A DNA stretch of 64,000 nt from Agaricus subrufescens (lineage: Eukaryota > Basidiomycota > Agaricomycetes > Agaricales > Agaricaceae): the NCBI GenBank assembly GCA_029945375.1, contig CM057059.1:1860001-1924000 (forward strand), given 5' to 3'. This document shows positions 44,501 through 57,550 of this stretch, piece by piece (the first letter of the stretch is position 1; the number at the start of each line of letters is the position of its first letter). The notes under the pieces are model-generated. The model was not told the origin of the DNA and ran no database searches. It saw only the letters and a program-made list of their open reading frames with translations. The position numbers and the translations under genes were made by a program.

Positions 44501-47355
44501 TTCCTGCACATTGGTCGGATTCCCACATCAAAACCGATGTGCCTCATCCATGCCCCCCTCCGCCGGTCCCAGCTCCTGGCGGTTCTGTTACTGCCCCTCA
44601 CGATTCACTAGGACTCCAGTCGACTGGCCCAGTGTCGGATGATTTGGGTCCGCAACCTACTGATCCACCACAGCCTGTCACGCCACCAGCTACGCTCGAG
44701 CATCCAGCTCTTGCACAACGTGACAAACGTAGCAGTTCGGATGCTAGACCGCCTACAGATACCCTTCAGAGCACGAATGTCGCCCAACTCCACAATGAAG
44801 ACACCTCGGCTGCACCGCACCATTGCCAGGCACCAGCAGGTCGTTCACAGCAATTTCTGCTCCCTGACGGATTGGCGGTGATTCTCCTTTTAATATTAAT
44901 TTCCTTGTAGATATTAATATATTCATAGCAACATTCACGCAGTCCCTCACCGCGATCCCAAGATTTGAGGAATGGCATGTTTAATCAAGCTAGTCATTTT
45001 TCTGTGTCCGGCGCTGCGTTTATTGAAAACGCAGATAATGGTAAGTGAACTCTCATTATGTATTTGATGTACCGAAATTGATCAAATTGCGGGTAGCCAA
45101 CATCCAAATAAACAGCTCGGATAACTGTGAGTCGCTCTTTCATTACAATGTATATTTACTGATGACCGTAGTCATGGCCGATCTGCTGCAAAAAACAATC
45201 ATTGGGGCTGAATTTGATTCGTCTGCCCGCGACCCTCCCCCTCGATGCCATCCTGAGACACGGCTCACAATTCTAGCGCAATGTATGGCTTTCATCGCCA
45301 ATTGCACTGGCAATAGGAAGATTCGCTGGGTGTTTGGTGCTGCTGGGGTTGGAAAGTCGGCCATCATGCAAAGTGTTGCTGAATGTGACCTTGCTTGCGT
45401 GTCGTTATGTGCCTCAATCTTCTTTTTTGTCAATGGGCGGAGTGATGGATCCAAAGCCATCGCGACACTTGCGTACCAGCTGGCAGTCAAGTGCGATGCC
45501 TATCGTCAGTTCATCAAAAAAGAGCTTGCGCATGATCCATCTCTCTTTCAGAAGTCGATGTCGGTACAATTCAACAAATTCATTGTTGAACCGTTCGTCC
45601 ACCATCCTCTACCCACTTCTGTCGGACGTGTCTTGATCATCATTGATGGTCTTGATGAATGTGACAAAACACGTATTCAACGAGACTTTCTCCGGCTCAT
45701 CTCAGATCTCTGCCTCACACACCCTTCGTCACCTATCGTATGGATGATCGCTAGTCGTCCAGAGCATCATATCAAGTCCTTTTTTGCCCAACCTCGTGTT
45801 GAGGCTGCTTATGAAAAGGAGGAAATCGTTGTTGACTCTGACGAAGCTCGTGAAGATGTTGAGAGACTTCTTCGTACGGAGTTGAAGGCAATCCAAGATG
45901 AATATCACCTCCAGCCGCAGGCGCAGTGGCCCTCAGAAGAGGACTTCTGGAAGCTCGCTAATGCTTCAGGTGGCCTGTTTGTGTATGCACAAACGGTCCT
46001 GAAATATATCGGAGACCCTGACATCGCGGACCCGACTGGGCAACTGAAGGATGTACTACGCGTTATTGAAACTCATCCACTCACTGATGTCCCGCTGGAG
46101 AATCACCCGATGGCACTCCTTGATGCGCTGTACGCGCGAATCTTGTCCAAAGTACCAGCCAGAGTTGAGCCAACAGCACGAAAGCTCTTATTGGCATTGG
46201 TTTCCAATCCTCTGGTTTCATATCCAGACGGACGCAACTTTGTTGTTCTATGTAACTGGCTGGGTATCACCAGCGACGAGGCTTATGCAGCCCTTCGTCC
46301 TCTCAGTTCTGTTTTATATTTCCCCAGCCATGGCGAAGCACACGTGGAACAGCTCCGGTCCTTCCATAAATCATTCCTTGATTATATATCCGATCCTCGT
46401 TCTGTTTTTTTTTCCTCGGGGTTGGACAACATGAGACGCGACGCTGCGCAACTCTATTATCAATGTGCACTTAGGGTTTTTGAGCAGGCTCCAGACGGTA
46501 TTGATGTTGGTGATCTCGATTATGAGGTCTGTGGTTTTAACGGTAGAGGAATGCTAGCGCGTGGTCCCGGCACAGGTGACAACATTTCGCTTACTTGGCC
46601 AGTGGATGAACAAAGTGGCTGGGACAACAACAAAACAAAGCTGTACATTTATAAACTGGCTTTTACGTATATCGGAGTAGGGGTTGTGCTTCGAGACAAG
46701 CTTTTCAACAACGTGTTCTTCATCTGTCTCTTGGCTACACGCTTTGAATCATTCACAGGGCTCATTCCTCAAGACTTGTTTGGTTCTGCATTTGTAAGTT
46801 CTTGTATTCGCCTATGGCTGTGATGCTGAAAACACATATTAGGATGAGTTTCGTGATGAACTCACGGAACAAGGCCTACTCCAGAAAATACCGATTAAAG
46901 TGCTTAGTACTTCGGATGCAGTATTTCACGTCAATTTGCGGTTTCGTCGTCCTACTACAACGAAGACCAACCTACTTGATCCATGGAACCCGTGGTGTGA
47001 TGATAAGGTGAGTGGAATATTTGTGTTTCTCACAGCTTATTGAATCTGTGCTGTGCAGCACCAGCGGGAAGGCGAGTGGGGTGAAGGCAAGGATCAGGAT
47101 TGGAATACTTACTACGGTAGCGATCCGCAGGGGTTTTTGTCTTGTGATTTCTGTCATCAACGGTTTAAAAACCAATTGGCAAGTTGGCAGGCCCGACTTC
47201 CAGATTACCCAGTCTCAGTTCTGTTCACCTCGGCTGGGATAGGCGTTGTAAAATTTCAATTTGTCGACCCGGAGGATGGGATATCGGAGTGGACATACTG
47301 GTTTTGCCATAAGTTTGACAAGGAGGAGCATATGAAGTTAGGGAGTCCAGTGTAA
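44404..47355 (+). CDS. NACHT-4: NLR-like NACHT NTPase, plus subfamily
   Basis: Six exons, 44404-44877, 44929-45040, 45097-45126, 45172-46793, 46843-47007 and 47059-47355, give 899 residues. Exon 1 encodes a hydrophobic N-terminus (LYLLQVLLLPDVLYCIYDIL) that may insert in or bind membranes, then a proline-rich linker. This differs wholly from the basic N-terminus of NACHT-1 to -3. Exon 2 encodes FNQASHFSVSGAAFIENADN, a block common before NACHT domains in basidiomycete NLRs. The core has PPPRCHPETR, P-loop GAAGVGKS (about residues 261-268), Walker B VLIIIDGLDECD (about 360) and IVWMIASRPEHH. The last exon has HQREGEWGEGKDQDW and CDFC (C830, C833). C-terminal intron positions match those of the minus-strand subfamily, showing common descent. 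No repeat domain is present. A PQ-loop remnant lies upstream and an ATG3 pseudogene converges downstream. Confidence 0.9.
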
Positions 47356-47589
47356 TTTTCTTCGTTCTGGTTCTTGACACTTAGCTTTTATTCTATGCAT
47401 GGACCGCTCTCAATAGTAACATAGGGAGATTTGACATAGTAGCGCATGGATTTGGGATGACTCTTATATAAATTTTGGTGACCACCTGATCCTGCAGCCT
47501 GGTGATGAAGAAATAGGCGGTCCTCATCCCGGTTCATCTTGTTATATGAAGTAAAGAATGCTTGAATCATTTCAACTTGCGGAAACTGA

Positions 47590-48990
47590 TAAGACGGGTT
47601 GAAAAGATTTATAGGTGATGACTATGTTACATTGCCATGATCCTCCGTGAATGCTTTAGTAAAGAAAAAGAAAACACCTGGGCACCTAGTCTACCGAAAG
47701 AAAGGCTTCAAGCATGAAAGTGCGTCCTGACAGACCAAGTGTAAGATGCACAGGTGGGAGAGTATAATAGGAGAAGACAATTACAAAGGGTTGTCAGAAC
47801 GAAGTTGTTGAATCAACTTCGATAGTGAGGATAATTGAGGCAATGAACTTGGGGAACACGAACAGGCAAAAGTCTACGCGCATCCCTTCGACTTACTCAT
47901 GCCCTTCCGTACTTGTTAATTTGTCCTTTTTCGGTGCGCTTGGTTTCTCCCCCACCACCGAACACTGACCTCTTTCGTTGACCCTTCGGTTTCTCGTTGA
48001 TGAGCTGCTTGTTCGGCTACGACACTTGAATTCATCCTTCAATCAGTTTCTTCATCACGTAAGCATGTTTACACGAACGTACTGTAGAGGCGTAGTGGAT
48101 AAATGGCTCGATGGTGACTGTCTTGTGAGCGTGATCAGCGGATATGTCCTAGAAGATATAGAGGAACGATTCCCATCGCAGCCGATTGGCAGACTCGAAA
48201 TGTCTTGTGGTATTTGTGATAAGTGATAATGACGTCGTATGTGCGGGCTTGGAGGAGGTTGCTTTGGCAGATTCGATCTGTCTGGTGGAATGATGTCGAC
48301 ATGAGCTGCTGATGGGATACTGGGTTAAAGGGATCATACCTGGGCTCGATGGTGCGGCCATGCGACATTTTGGGTAGGGGTTTTGATTTGCCAGCAGCGA
48401 TGGCCCCTCTATAACCCCTGGAATATCGTCTAGGTCTGGTATCTCTACCACTTCTGTTTCTTGCGGATTGATCGCCACCGAGATTCACACTCAAAATACC
48501 ATTTGCGACCTTTGTCGAGGCCAGGCATGTTTGAGATCTTGCCCGGATTCTGTAATGGGTCCATGGTGTATTTGCCCTCTGCATGCGTTTCTACCCATTC
48601 GTTGCCACCTGGGCCGTGAGTAGAACCTGGAGCACTATCAGTGAATGAAAGGTGTTTGGCATCTTCATTTGTATTGGTATACGCAAGAGAGGTTGCACGA
48701 CGGAGGCAGGGGACACTGTGTGTTACAAAGTATTACGTGTCTGCAACCAGAAAATTGCGAGCCTTAGACCTGTCACTGGATTCCCTGGAATTGAATTAGG
48801 GTGAGAGGATTGACCATTGAGTATGAGACGTCAGACAGACCTTTATAGATGAGAAAGTCACTGGCAACGGCGAATTCCTCTAGTACATGTGAACAGAGGA
48901 CAGGTGCGACGGCGCATACAGACACCTGGCGTGATGCGGCTGTGTTACTGTTTTTTGGTACCAGAGTGTTTGTCAGCCAATGCGGACAGC
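47590..48990 (-). pseudogene. ATG3 pseudogene, right unit A
   Basis: Follows the functional ATG3 gene along most of its length on the minus strand, including the [13 protein letters not shown] acidic linker and the TYDVIITYHKYHKTFRV segment. The catalytic region reads RSCKHAYVMKK, so the HPC motif has lost its HP. Part of the [15 protein letters not shown] segment is deleted, and stops and frameshifts interrupt the rest. Confidence 0.85.
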
Positions 48991-49060
48991 GGCTACTGAC
49001 CACACGAACAGCAAAGAGGTGGTCGCACAGAAAGACGGCGGTGGTGACTCGTGGCTGTGT

Positions 49061-50400
49061 ACTGATAGCAACTTCTACTTTTATTCTTGGCTACACCACC
49101 TGCATTTATGACGCTTGTTTGTTCGCTAGAGTCCCAGTCAGGCCCCAGAAAGACGCTGCGACACCCGCGCTCTGCACTCCTCCCTTCTGCCACTCGATCC
49201 ACTCTGTGCATTGTCGTCGATCGAGTCCTCTAAGGGAAGGTCATGTGACCCTCGGCCTCTTCCCGACTCTGGCTGGCCCATTCTACATTGATCTGGCCTA
49301 TGGGGTATCTCACCGCGTCTCTCCACTCCCACTCAAGCACGCGTGATGCTTCATGCGAGATCACCCAGACAGTAACTAGCGGACACCATAGACCCACCCA
49401 ACAGCTCCCCACCACTCCCTTTTACCCCTCGATCCACTCTGTGTAGCGTCATGGAATCTTCGGGTCCTGATGCCCAGAGGTTCTAATCCCTCTGTTCCCA
49501 GGGCATACACTCTTCGACGTTGCCTCGCTGCCTCTCAATGTCTCCCTCTGCATGCAAGGTCGCGCAAACTGCAACTGGCACCATACACATGGCGAAACCC
49601 TCCCCGACATCTCACTAACCCATCTTGTGTCCACTCTGTGTAGCATCACCGGGTCTTTGGGTTCTCTTACTCAGAGTCCTCTGGTCTTCAGTGTGTACCG
49701 TCTTCAATGTTGGACTGTGGAAGATATCAGGCTCCTCATGTGTCACCGTTGCTGCTGGAGCGCGATGTAGTGGATCGCAAGGCAAAGGATTGCTACTCGT
49801 GCGTATTAGTCTGCTACGATTGCAGTTTCTGCGCATTGAGCAAACATTGTTTATCATAGATCTACAGAATGTCTATTGCAATAGCAGCGGATGTATTTCT
49901 AGGCCTACGTCTAGTGGCCCTTGTTCAATGTCGCATTTATACTTATGAAGATGCCCTCCAGACTGCTATTCATCGATCTCGACTTCGAAGTACTGGATAT
50001 CCATGCCTCCTTCAGCCACGTTAGGACACCTACCCAGAACTCGAAATGGTTGGCCTCCCTCTGCTGTGCTCGAATCAGTTTGGGACTCTTGTACGTCTAC
50101 TCCATCTATCAGTATAGAAAGCCTCGCTAATTTGGAAACGCACTGTACTCGACATTACCTCATACTCACTCCGGTGTTGGCGCCAGCCTCAGACATTCCC
50201 CCTCCAATACCAGTACAACTTGAGCTACGTCTCTGGTAGCGCCTGCAGCAATACAACATGCAACTCAGTTGATGCAGATATTCGGACTTGAAGGCGTAGG
50301 CGCGTTGATCTCCCATGATGTATACACAGTCATCTGGAGCGGTTGTTATGTTCCTGATATTGCGTATAGGTGAGCCTCCGTGCTTTCAATGTTAGTGCAT
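49061..50400 (+). pseudogene. PQ-loop pseudogene, right unit B
   Basis: Decayed PQ-loop copy. The region encoding IDLDFEVLDIHASFSHVRTP followed by NSKWLASLCCARISLG matches exon 6 of the intact gene (IDLEAPDAHAHASLIRVKTP). It continues through exon 7 remnants (PVLAPASDIPPP) to GTGAGCCTCC near 50371, where the NACHT pseudogene begins. Confidence 0.8.
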
Positions 50401-51225
50401 TATTACATTGCAACTGTATTTACGGCAGGAGCCCTGGCGCATGCTCATGGCACAGGTGACGACATTCTGCTTACTTGGCCAGTGGATGAACAAAATGGCT
50501 GGGACAACAATGAAAGAAAGCGGTACGTTTATAAGCTGGCTTTTAAGCATCTCATCGAGGGAATTGGATTTCAAGAACAGCCTTTCAATAACATTCATTT
50601 GTCTCTTGGCTACACGTTTCGAATCGTTCACTACACTTACTGCTCAACCCCTGTTTAGTTCTGCGTTTGTAAGTTCTTTCATTCGCTTATGTCTACGACG
50701 CTGAAGATATATATCAGGGTGAATTCCGTGATGAATGTATGGAGCAAGGCCTACTACGCACCGTGCCGATTAAAGCACTTAGCCCATCGGATGTAGTATT
50801 TTACGTTAATTTACAAATTCGTGAACCTAACACAATGGATGACATTCTATCCGATCCATGGTACCCCTGGTGCAGAGTGAGTGAAACATTTGTGTTTTTC
50901 ACAGCTCATTGAATCTGTGCTGTGCAGCACAAGCGGGAAGGCGAGTGGAGCGATGGCAAGGATCAGCATTGGCGTACGGCGTACTGCTACGATGCCAAGT
51001 CAATTGCGCGATGTAATTTCTGCCATCAATGATTTAAGAACCACTTAGAAAGCTGGCAAGTCCGACATCCAGATTACCCGGTCACAGTTATGTTCACCTC
51101 AGGTGGGATAAGTGTTGTGTAACTTCACCTTGTCGATCCAGAGGATGGGACATTGGAGTAGACGTACCTTTTTACCCATAAGTTCAGCAAGGAGGAGTGT
51201 TCGAAATTAAGGAGTTCTATGTAAC
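50400..51225 (+). pseudogene. NACHT pseudogene, right unit B (C-terminal third only)
   Basis: Starts abruptly at sequence equivalent to GPGTGDNISLTWPVDEQ of NACHT-4 and runs to the gene's end. P-loop and Walker B are absent. The last exon has in-frame stops (TGA after CNFCHQ, TAA after GISVV, TAG before TYLF). The splice sites and the CxxC motif can still be seen. Confidence 0.88.
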
Positions 51226-51479
51226 GTTCTTCATTCTCATTCTAGACGTTTAGTTTCTCTTCTATGCATGGTCTACTCTTCACAGGGATGTAGAGAGATT
51301 TAGCATACTAAGCTTGTGAAGTCGGGGTGTCTCTTATACAAAGTCTTGGTGATTTCCTGATCCTGCAGCGTGATGAAGGAATAGGCGATCCCGGTCTTCC
51401 TTGACGTAGGAAGCAAGGGACGCTTGAATTATTCTAGCTTGAGGAAACTAATGAGATGGGTAAAAAAGCTTTATTGCTG

Positions 51480-52855
51480 ATAACTATGTTTGATCCTCCG
51501 CGAACACCTGATTAAAGAACAAAACCACCTAGACACCTGGTCTACGGAAAGAAAGGCTGGAGGTGTAGAAGCGTGGATATAATAGGACAAGACAGTTGGA
51601 GTGGACTGCCAGAACGAAGTTGCTGGACGCAATCGAGGCAATGAACTTGAAGAGTACGACCAGATAAAAATCCATGTGCATCCCTTCGACTTGCTGATCC
51701 TTTTCTGTCCCTGCAAACGCGTCCTTCTTTGGCACGCTTGATTTCCCTCCACCAAACGTTCACCACCTTTTTCCCCCCTCCTTCGTTGTGTCTTTTTGTT
51801 GGTGAGCCAGTGTTTGGTTACGACACTCGAGTTCATCCTCGCAATTACTTCCTTCATGGCGCTAGCGTGCTTACAGGGATGCACTGGAGCGACTCGTAGA
51901 GAGGCGGAGTGGACTACTTTGGTGGTGACTGTCTTAGAAACATGATCAGTAGACATATCCGGGAAGATATGTCGAGGGGTGAGAGGGCCACGGTTCTTGT
52001 CAGAGCCAACTAGCCAGACTCGAGAGGTCTGATAGTACTTGTCACAACTGATCATGAGGTCGTATGTGCGAACTTGAAGGAAGTTGTCTTTGGTGGATTT
52101 GATCTGGCTGGTGGAATGAAGCGCATTGATATTGCTGACATGAGCTATTGGTGGATGTAGATATGGAGGGATCGTACCTGCGCTCAATAACGCGACCACT
52201 TGATAGTTTGGGTAGAGGCTTTGATTTGGGCGCGGCTGTGGCCTCACGTTCCTCCTCCACGATCTCCTCCATGTCTGGAATATTGTCTAGGGCTGGTATC
52301 GCTACCGCTTCTGTCTTTTGCGGAATATTGCCACCAAGATTCTGACCTGAGATACCATTTGTTACTCTGTCGAAATTTCGCGCGGATACTGTTATGAGTC
52401 CATGGCGGCTTTATGGCCTGGATGTGTCTCTACCCATTCGTCACCATCTGGGCCATGAGTAGAACCAGTAGCACTTTCGGCGAACGAGAGAAGGTGTTTG
52501 CCATCCTTGTCTGCACCGGCATATGCGAGAGAGTTTGCACAACAAAGGGAGAGGCACCATCTGTTACGAGATATTGGTTGCCTGTGGGTACAAGAATCGC
52601 GAATTTGGGATTTGCCGCCATATTGCCTAAAGTTGAACAAGAGTGAGAGCGTGAATCATTGGGTAGTGAATGATAGGCGGACCAGGACCAAGCGGGGAAT
52701 TTAAAGACGAGAAAGCGACTAGTGGCGACGAAATCCTCTGAGGGATATGAGCAGAGGGCAGGTATAATGACGTGCACATGCGCCTGAGCTGGTGTGGCCA
52801 TATTCTGGAGATCTGATCGAGCAGGATGACGGCGGCGAGAAGTTGGTCTTGCAGT
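51480..52855 (-). pseudogene. ATG3 pseudogene, right unit B
   Basis: Better preserved than the unit A copy. LQVRTYDLMISCDKYYQTSR and the catalytic [20 protein letters not shown] are readable. A frameshift after RRRGEKGGER destroys the C-terminus, and the N-terminal exons carry several changes. It ends at the position equivalent to ATG3 exon 1. Confidence 0.85.
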
Positions 52856-53905
52856 GGCTGTGCACTGGTAGCGACTTCTTTGTGTTTGGCCACAGCGCTC
52901 TCAACCACGTCCAAGGCTCAAGCTTGCCGCCTCTCGATATCTCTCCCTCTCTACCTACTCTGCTTATGCTGCATACGAGGTCACGCAGACAGCAGCTGAT
53001 GTCATAGACGTGGCTAAACCCTCTGCACTCCTCCCTCCTGCCACTCGATCCACTCTGTGCAGCATTGTCGGGTCTTCAGGTCCTCTTACTCAGAGGGGCC
53101 TCTGGTCCTCAGGCCGTACGTTCTTCAATGTTGAACTGTCCAAGATGTCGAGTTCCTCATGCGGTGCTGTTGCTGTCACTGAAGTGCAGTGTATCGGATC
53201 GCAATGCAACAAAGGGCTGCTCGTGCGTATTAGTTTGTTATGGTTGTAATCTCTGCGCATGGAGCAGGGTTTGTTTATAGTAGATCTCAGGACGGTCCAT
53301 TGCAATGGCGGACGCGTTTCTAGGTCCACGTCCATGGCTCTGTTTTGCCCTCATGTGCGTTAAACGCCTCATTTATACTTGTCAAAGGCGGCCCCCTGAC
53401 TGTGATGTTACAGCCTTATATTCTATATGAAGACCTGCCTTGAACATTTCAACCTTGAAGTCTGGACGTGTATACAAAATTATGAATGGCGGGTCTCCAT
53501 CTCGTACGCTTGGGTGATTTTGGGACACTTGTGCGTCTATCTTACTTATCAGTTCAGGGAATCTCGCTCACCTGGAAATGCAGGTAACTCAGCGCGATAA
53601 CAACAATTTGTGCTTATTGTAGTATCGATATCAGCCCCAGACACTGCCCTCTGGCACAATTAATACTCAAGCTACGTTTTCGGGCGCAACGTTTGCCATT
53701 TTAGTGGTGACACACACTTCGGTTGGCACATATGTTCACGCTTAAAGTCAAGGTGAGCGTCATTGTTTTAGATACCAGTGCTTGATGTTCCTGACTTCTC
53801 GTTAGTCCTGAGTCGGTCCAAGTTCGCTGCTGCAGGAGCTATACAGGACGCTCCTGTCGTGCATGTTGCTCAGAAGTGTCAGCGACCCCAACTTGGAGTT
53901 TTGGT
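52856..53905 (+). pseudogene. PQ-loop pseudogene, right unit C
   Basis: Counterpart of the 43050-44140 remnant. Shared segments include GCATACGAGGTCACGCAGAC, ATGAATGGCGGGTCTCCATC (exon 6) and GTCAGCGACCCCAACTTGGA (exon 8). No long frame remains. Confidence 0.8.
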
Positions 53906-54182
53906 ATCTAGTTGTGACATATACTGATCTGTGTTCTAGCCTTGATTTTGTCCTTACCTTGATTTTGTCCTTACTTCCTATTTATTGTGTCTACAGACGC
54001 CTTTTTTAATGAAAGCTGTTCATGACAAGTCGATCTGTAGGAGAAGAACAGCCTGCCATGATTACAGGCGAGCCAAGGAGCACTACGCTAAGTATAGCAA
54101 GCGCTGGAACTGCCACCAAGCCTCGTGTTGTCCTGTGCGAGCTGGAAGTGTTCACACATCTTCCTAACCTACCTACCATCCA

Positions 54183-57121
54183 ATGCCTGACCTTCCACTA
54201 TACCTACTCCAGGTACTACTGCTACCCAATGTGCTATACTACATCTATGGCATACTCTTCTCCCTCTTTCTTCGACTGATTCCTGCACATCGGGCGGATT
54301 CCCACATCAAAACCGATGTACCTCGTGCATGCTACCCTCCCGCAGTACCAGCTCCTGGCAGCTCTGTTGCTACCCCTCAAGATCCACCGGGACTCCGGTC
54401 AATTGGTACAGTGCCGGATCACCAACCCACCAATCCACCACAGCCCGCCACACCACCAGCTACGCTTGAGCATCCAGCTCTTGCACAACGCGACAAACGT
54501 AGCAGTTCGGATGCTAGACCACTTATGGATACCCTTCAGAGCACGAATATGCCCCAACTCCACAACGAACACGCCTTGGTTGCACCTCAACATTGTCGGG
54601 CACCGGCAGGTGGTTCACAGCAATTTCTGCTCCCTGAAGGACTGGCGGTGATTCCGATTTTACCATAATTTCCTTGTAGATGCTAATTTATTCATAGCAA
54701 CATTCACGCAGCCCTTCACCGCAATCCCAAGATCGGAGCCATGGCATATTCTATCAAGCTAGCAATCTTACTATGTCTGGCAGCACCTTTATTGACAACA
54801 ACGCAGATAACGGTGAGTGAACTCTCATTATGTTTTTAATGTGCTGAAGTTGATTGAGTTGCTGGTAGCCAACATCCACATACACAACCCGGATAACTGT
54901 AAGTCGCTGTTTCATTACAATGTACATTTGTTGACGACTGTAGTCATGGCTGATCTGCTGCAAAAAACCATTATTGGGGCCGAATTCGATTCGTCTGCTC
55001 GCGACCCTCCGCCTCGATGCCATCCTGGGACACGGCTCAACATTCTAGCACGATGTGTGGCCTTTATCGCTAATTGTATTGGCACAAAGAAGGTCCGCTG
55101 GGTGGTTGGCGCTGCCGGTGTTGGGAAGTCAGCCATCATGCAAAGTGTTGCTGAACGTATCCTCTCTGCTGTGTGCCTATGCGCCTCGATCTTCTTTTCT
55201 GTGAATGGACGGAGCGACGGATCCAAGGCCATCATAACTCTTGCGTGCCAGCTGGCGGTGCAGTCCGAACTCTACCGTCAGTTCATCAGGCGAGAGATTG
55301 CGCAGAATCCATTTCTGCTTCAAAAGTCGTTGTCAGTACAATTCAACAAATTCATTGTTGAACCATTCATCCACCATCCTCAACTGAATTCTGTCGGCCG
55401 TGTCTTGATCATCATTGATGGTCTTGATGAATGCGACAACACACGTATTCAACGAGAGCTTCTCCGGCTCATCTCAGATCTCTGTCTCGCACACCCTTCG
55501 TCACCTATCGTATGGATGATCGCTAGTCGCCCAGAGCATCATATCACGTCCTTTTTTGCCCAACCCAATCTTGAGGCTGTTTATGAAAAGGAGGAAATTG
55601 TTGTTGACTCTGATGAAGCTCGCGAAGATGTTGAGAGACTTCTTCGTACGGAGTTGAAGACGATCCAAGATGAATTTCACCTCTGTCCGCAGGCGCAGTG
55701 GCCCTCAGAAGAGGATTTCTGGAAGCTCGCTTATGCTTCAGGTGGCCTGTTTGTGTATGCACAAACGGTCCTGAATTATATTGGAGACCGTGACATCGGA
55801 GACCCGACTGGACAACTGAAGGATGTACTGCATGTTATTGACACTCATCCACTCACTGATGTCCCGCCGGAGAAGCACCCGATGGCACTCCTTGATGCAC
55901 TGTATGCACGAATCTTGTCCAAAGTACCAGCCAGAGTTGAACAGACTGCGCGAAAGCTCTTATTGGCATTGGTTCACGATCCTTTGAATATTGATCCAGA
56001 TAGAAGAAACTTTATTGTTCTATGTAACTGGCTGGGTATCACCAGCGACGAGGCTTATGCAGCCCTTCGTCATCTCAGTTCTGTTTTATATCTCCCCAGC
56101 CATGACAAAGCACACGTGGAACAGCTCCGGTCCTTCCATAAATCATTCCTTGATTATATATCCGATCCTCGTTCTGTTTTTTTTCCCTCAGGGTTGGACA
56201 ACATGCGGCGCAACGCTGAGCAATTCTATTATCAATGTGCGCTTAGGATTTTTGAGCAGGCTCCAGATGGCATTGATGTTGGTGATCTCAATTATGAGTT
56301 CCTTGGTTTTGGCGGTAGAGGAACGCTAGCGCGTGGTCCTGGCACAGGTGACAACATTTTGCTTACTTGGCCAGTGGATGAACAAAGTAGCTGGGACAAC
56401 AATAAAACAAAGCTGTACATTTATAAACAGGCTTTTAGGTATATCGGAATAGGGGTTTCGCTTCGGGACCAGCTTTTCAATAACATGTTCTTCATCCGTC
56501 TCTTTGCTACACACCTTGAATCATTCAAGGTGCTCATTCCCCGATTCTTGTTTGGTTCTGTGTTTGTAAGTTCTTCTATTCGCCTATGGCTGTAATGCTG
56601 AAACCACATATTAGGATGAGTTTTGTGATGGATTCACGGAACAAGGTCTACTCCAGAAAATACCGATTAAAGTACTTAGTACTTCGGATGTAGTATCTCA
56701 CGTCAATTTGCGGTTTCGTCGTCCTACTACAACAACTACCAATCTAGTTGATCCATGGAACCCGTCGTGTAAAGTGAGTGGGATATTTGTGTTTCTCACA
56801 GCTTATTGAATCTGTGCTTTGCAGCATGGGCGGAGCGGCGAGTGGGTTGAAGGCAAGGATCAGGATTGGGAAACTCACTACGATAGTGATCCGGAGGGGT
56901 ATCCATCTTGTGATTTCTGCCATCAACGGTTCAAAAACCAATTGGCAAGTTGGCAGGCCCGACTTCCAGATTACCCAGTCTCTGCTCTGTTCACCTCGGC
57001 TGGGATAGGCATCGTACAATTTCAATTTGTCGATCCGGAGGATGGGATATCTGAGTGGACGTACCTGTTTTGCCATAGATTTGACAAGGAGGGGCGTATG
57101 AAATTAGGGAGCCCTGTGTAA
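54183..57121 (+). CDS. NACHT-5: NLR-like NACHT NTPase, plus subfamily
   Basis: Sister of NACHT-4; exons 54183-54647, 54698-54812, 54869-54898, 54944-56565, 56615-56773 and 56825-57121 give 895 residues. The hydrophobic N-terminus LYLLQVLLLPNVLYYIYGIL and proline-rich linker are kept. Exon 2 reads FYQASNLTMSGSTFIDNNAD. The core has P-loop GAAGVGKS (about residues 259-266), VLIIIDGLDECD, IVWMIASRPEHH and FHKSFLDYISDPRSVFF. The last exon has HGRSGEWVEGKDQDW and CDFC (C826, C829). No disruption was found. Its 3' end converges on ATG3, with 430 bases between the stop codons. NACHT-4 and NACHT-5 differ by scattered substitutions and few indels, consistent with a fairly recent duplication. Confidence 0.9.
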
Positions 57122-57550
57122 TGTTCTTCGTTCTGGCTCTGGTCGCTTGGCTTTCGTTTTGTGTATGGAACGCTCTCGATAGTGACGTAGGGAATTTTGA
57201 CACAGCCCATGGATTCGGGATGACCTTTGTATAAAATTTTGGTGACCTCCTGATCTTGCTGCCTGGTACAGAAATGGGCGGTCCTCATTCCGGTTCACCT
57301 TGTTATATGAAGTAAAGCACGGTACCTGAAGAAGCTGATAAGATGGGTAAGAAGATTTATAGGCGATAACTATGTTACATTGCTCTGATCCTCCACGAAC
57401 GATTTAGTAAAGAAAAAAAACACCCAAACACCTAGTCTACAGAAAGAAAGAAAGGCTTCAAGCATGGAAGTGCGCCCTGACGAAACCATGTGTAAGATGC
57501 ACAAGTGGAAGGGTATACCAAGTAAAAGACAAGACAGTCAGAAAGGGCCG

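Larger units (their letters stand above)
43045..49060. repeat. Right segmental duplication, unit A
   Basis: PQ-loop remnant, NACHT-4 and an ATG3 pseudogene. The unit starts with a segment containing GTGTACTGATAGCGACTCC, which recurs at the start of units B (about 49060) and C (about 52860). Unit A is offset from unit C by about 9.8 kb. Confidence 0.85.
49061..52860. repeat. Right segmental duplication, unit B (internally deleted)
   Basis: PQ-loop remnant, a 5'-truncated NACHT pseudogene and an ATG3 pseudogene. At about 3.8 kb it is much shorter than units A and C because the NACHT N-terminus and NTPase core are missing. Confidence 0.8.

Noticed and set aside
45143..45490. 115-codon minus-strand frame opposite NACHT-4 (and its equivalent opposite NACHT-5)
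   Set aside because: Antisense to the P-loop region; conserved only because the sense strand is conserved.
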